NCBI GenBank assembly: GCA_900545555.1
Contig: UQZI01000088.1
Span: 1 to 7,936 of the forward strand
Reading direction: 5' to 3'
Length of the DNA stretch: 7,936 nt
Origin: an uncultured Collinsella sp.
GTDB taxonomy: Bacteria; Actinomycetota; Coriobacteriia; Coriobacteriales; Coriobacteriaceae
The notes under the pieces were generated by a model. It was not told the DNA's origin. It saw nothing but the letters and a program-made list of their open reading frames with translations, and did not search any database. Position 1 is the stretch's first letter; each line of letters starts with the position of its first letter. Positions 6,570 through 7,936 of this stretch are shown piece after piece. A program made the translations under genes and the position numbers.

Positions 6570-6588
6570 GAACCCCTGACGGCCCACC
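6570..6588 (+). repeat. 19-base direct repeat, copy 2 (orphan tRNA-Lys tail)
   Basis: An exact copy of the last bases of tRNA-Lys without the rest of the tRNA, 176 bases downstream of copy 1 and 18 bases before the traX-like start codon. It could be an attachment-site scar, a deletion/duplication junction, or one end of an insertion whose other end is near 6473-6478, where GAACCC also occurs. Confidence 0.9.
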
Positions 6589-6606
6589 CAAAGTAAGGAA
6601 TACGAA

Positions 6607-7404
6607 ATGAAAACAAATAGATACGGAATTAGCGGCAGCACATTAAAGATAATAGCAGCCATTTCGATGGTTCTCGATCATGTAAGCAGGATCGTCCTGA
6701 CCAATGGAATCATGACTCACGCATCGTACAGTCAGATATCAGACGAACAGTGGGCGATTCTAAGCGAGGCTTCGGATGTGCTTCATGTTCTTGGCAGAAT
6801 TGCATTTCCCTTATTTTGCTTTTTGATAGTTGAGGGATTTTTGCATACTCATGACTTAAAGAAGTACCTGCGAAATATGCTTGTCTTCGCAATCATTGCG
6901 GAGCCCATATACGATTTCGTCCAAACCGGGCAACTATTTGACCTTCGGCAACAAAATGTTATGTGTGAGCTCCTGCTTTCCTTGGTCTTTTTGATTGTTC
7001 TGGAAAAGATACAAAGTCTTTCAAAACGGAAAAGATACATCGCAGAAACTGCTCTGATTGTTTTGACAGCACTGGCAGCTGAATACACTAAACTAGATGG
7101 CGGTGTGTATGGCATTCTGCTTGTGGCTGCATTCTATTTATTCCACGACAGCAAGGCCAAGATGTTCTTTGCTGCAGTATGCGCAGTGCTCCTTTCGTCA
7201 TGCCATATAGTTGGCGGCGGATTTGAGTTTGCTACAGCTAATATATTTAATCCTGAAGTTGCTGCCGCGGTCGTTTCGTTGCTGCTTATCAATCTTTATA
7301 ATGGCAAGCGAGGGCTGAAGCTCAAATATTTCTTCTACATTTTCTATCCGGCTCATCTTGCTCTGCTTTATGGTGTCTCACTTATTGTTTTGAACTGTCT
7401 TTAA
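6607..7404 (+). CDS. TraX-family multi-pass membrane protein (putative acyltransferase)
   Basis: A 265-residue integral membrane protein with about eight hydrophobic segments. TraX-type landmarks are LKIIAAISMVLDH (13-25, conserved Asp-His), GRIAFPLFCFLIVEGFLHT (63-81), LDGGVYGILL (163-172) and YNGKRGLKLKYFFYIFYPAH (231-250). TraX of the F plasmid acetylates pilin. Firmicute and actinobacterial homologues are usually chromosomal, and their acceptor is unknown. TAAGGA (6594-6599) lies 7 bases before ATG 6607. The gene is visibly AT-richer than its neighbours and uses codons such as AGA, ATA and TTA that are scarce in the rest of the window, which suggests transfer. No conjugation genes are nearby. 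I see no promoter in the G+C-rich 150 bases upstream. Expression may depend on read-through from the tRNA promoter or on an unrecognised element. Confidence 0.85.
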   Translation: MKTNRYGISGSTLKIIAAISMVLDHVSRIVLTNGIMTHASYSQISDEQWAILSEASDVLHVLGRIAFPLFCFLIVEGFLHTHDLKKYLRNMLVFAIIAEPIYDFVQTGQLFDLRQQNVMCELLLSLVFLIVLEKIQSLSKRKRYIAETALIVLTALAAEYTKLDGGVYGILLVAAFYLFHDSKAKMFFAAVCAVLLSSCHIVGGGFEFATANIFNPEVAAAVVSLLLINLYNGKRGLKLKYFFYIFYPAHLALLYGVSLIVLNCL

Positions 7405-7587
7405 AAACTCTCAAACAAGTCTCTGAAAGCAGAACTAAATTGACCCTAAGACTGCTTGTGAATCTCCGGAAGACCTGTGAGATACGAGGATAGACAACGA
7501 GGGCTGTAGAAAGATGCTTCGAAAGCATGAATGGCAGCGAGAAAATGAGTTCGGAAGAACCCCTCTGGATGCTCCAGCATAGAATAG
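7405..7587 (+). other. Non-coding stretch after the traX-like gene
   Basis: No gene is visible in these 183 bases. They contain small perfect stem-loops: ATGCTT-CGA-AAGCAT (7514-7528), GTTC-GGAA-GAAC (7549-7560) and CTGGA-TGC-TCCAG (7564-7576). A full terminator follows at once. The stretch could be a 3' untranslated region, a decayed tRNA neighbourhood, or a small structured RNA. I could not fold a tRNA from it. Confidence 0.5.
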
Positions 7588-7645
7588 AAAGCGATCGGCT
7601 CCGGCTGGTCGCTTTTTTGTTACCGATGCACGGTTCGAACCCGAA
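7557..7645 (+). repeat. Diverged copy of the tRNA-tail/terminator block
   Basis: The order of elements matches 6394-6481: GAACCCCT, a CCA.CAT.GAAT.GAAA spacer, a terminator ending GCTTTTTTGTT.CCG, then CGGTTCGAACCCGAA. The spacers match at about 18 of 22 positions by eye, while the region between GAACCCCT and the CCA-like triplet differs in sequence and length. I infer common ancestry, with this copy decayed at its tRNA end. Confidence 0.65.
7588..7618 (+). terminator. Intrinsic terminator downstream of the traX-like gene
   Basis: AAAGCGATCGGC (7588-7599) pairs with GCTGGTCGCTTT (7604-7615), with two G-U pairs, around a TCCG tetraloop, and is followed by a T-run (7613-7618). It is 183 bases past the traX-like stop, which is far for that gene's own terminator. 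It may therefore end a separate RNA or be inherited from a lost tRNA gene. Confidence 0.85.
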
Positions 7646-7750
7646 CTTCTATATATAGGAACGCTTGGCGAACAAAACCTGCCTTTTACCGACGGGAAAC
7701 AAATAACCGATGCTTTTGGAGTAAAGTGGCGCTCCAGAGATGACCGATGC
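7622..7750. repeat. Octamer ACCGATGC repeated three times
   Basis: Exact copies lie at 7622-7629, 7706-7713 and 7743-7750, all in the same orientation. Nearby are TGGAG/CTCCA arms (7717-7736 area) and a perfect palindrome ACCAGCTGGT (7765-7774). The rest of 7619-7810 shows no gene. The role is unknown and chance is not excluded. Confidence 0.5.
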
Positions 7751-7810
7751 CTCAACATCTATAAACCAGCTGGTCACCGCCAATATCAGAAGCTGATGCG
7801 TCAGTTATAA

Positions 7811-7830
7811 CCTCAGTGACGTGACTGAGG
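7811..7830 (-). terminator. Dyad CCTCAGT/ACTGAGG, possible terminator of a leftward gene
   Basis: Seven-base arms (7811-7817 and 7824-7830) surround six bases. Read leftwards it starts 3 bases after the stop of the possible minus-strand frame, which suits a terminator, but the following bases (TTATAACTG) are not a T-run. It could be an operator instead. Confidence 0.35.
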
Positions 7831-7833
7831 GAC

Positions 7834-7935
7834 CTATTCATTTGTGAACAAAATATGGAGTGCGCGATTCCCGCCCCCGGCGCCCCTCCGGTCTGGCAAT
7901 ATATCTCCTTGCCGCGCGGCCCGGTCGGACCGGAT
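7834..7935 (-). CDS. Possible C-terminal end of a leftward gene, cut by the window edge
   Basis: The minus-strand frame is open from the right edge to TAG at 7834-7836 and gives 33 residues including ARQGDILPDRRG and NRALHILFTNE. The only supports are the open frame and the hairpin just after its stop. Thirty-three codons in G+C-rich DNA can stay open by chance. An AAGGAG (7903-7908 on the minus strand) followed by an in-frame TTG could alternatively start a 21-residue peptide. Its function is not recognised. Confidence 0.3.
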   Translation of the reverse strand: MRSDRAARQGDILPDRRGAGGGNRALHILFTNE

Positions 7936-7936
7936 C

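Noticed and set aside
6344..6662. Three overlapping minus-strand frames with GFEPWTLG-like or RGSNPGPW-like peptides
   Set aside because: These peptides are the typical false translation of the antisense of a tRNA and its terminator.
7513..7537. T-loop-like TTCGAAA in a short stem, considered as a tRNA
   Set aside because: No matching acceptor arm, D arm, anticodon arm or CCA can be placed around it.
7435..7758. Minus-strand frame of 107 codons, Ser/Arg-rich
   Set aside because: It crosses the terminator and repeat block and has low-complexity composition. Its KKRPAG segment is only the antisense of the terminator.
6394..7936. CRISPR array, integrase or transposase in the repeat-rich right part
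   Set aside because: No regularly spaced repeats with unique spacers and no recombinase motifs on either strand. Only short hairpins, one 19-base direct repeat and one diverged block repeat are present.

Overview
The window reads as a G+C-rich Gram-positive chromosome. Gene content, protein style and the frequent GTG starts fit a gut actinobacterium of the Coriobacteriia, and Collinsella or a close relative is my best guess. That is an inference from general appearance, not from a database match.

Left part (1-3366): the 3' end of a gene for a probable extracytoplasmic beta-propeller-like protein is followed, after a 153-base gap holding a nested hairpin, by a two-component system. The system is an OmpR-family response regulator with its membrane sensor histidine kinase 11 bases downstream, and the two are very likely one operon. 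Middle part (3367-5000): purC (SAICAR synthase, purine biosynthesis) is directly abutted by a small Lys/Arg-rich protein with two membrane spans, and a strong intrinsic terminator closes the unit. Next (5029-6453): an M29-family aminopeptidase, then tRNA-Lys(UUU) with its CCA encoded, a clear promoter overlapping the peptidase stop codon, and its own terminator. These genes look like ordinary core genome, all on the + strand.

Right part (6454-7936): the character changes. Just after the tRNA terminator there is a G+C-rich run of mini-hairpins ending in an exact 19-base copy of the tRNA 3' end. It is followed by an AT-richer gene for a TraX-family membrane protein. About 150 bases beyond that gene lies a diverged second copy of the block 'tRNA 3' end + terminator + CGGTTCGAACCCG-type palindrome'. 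The remaining roughly 300 bases hold several palindromes, a thrice-repeated octamer and possibly the tail of a leftward gene cut by the window edge. I read 6394-7645 as a tRNA-Lys-associated accessory segment with a foreign-looking cargo gene. No integrase or transposase lies within the window, so mobility is unproven.

I found no convincing new multi-gene system. The best leads are the tRNA-tail duplication with its hairpin array, the repeat-bounded traX-like gene, and a Phe where the M29 catalytic Tyr is expected.
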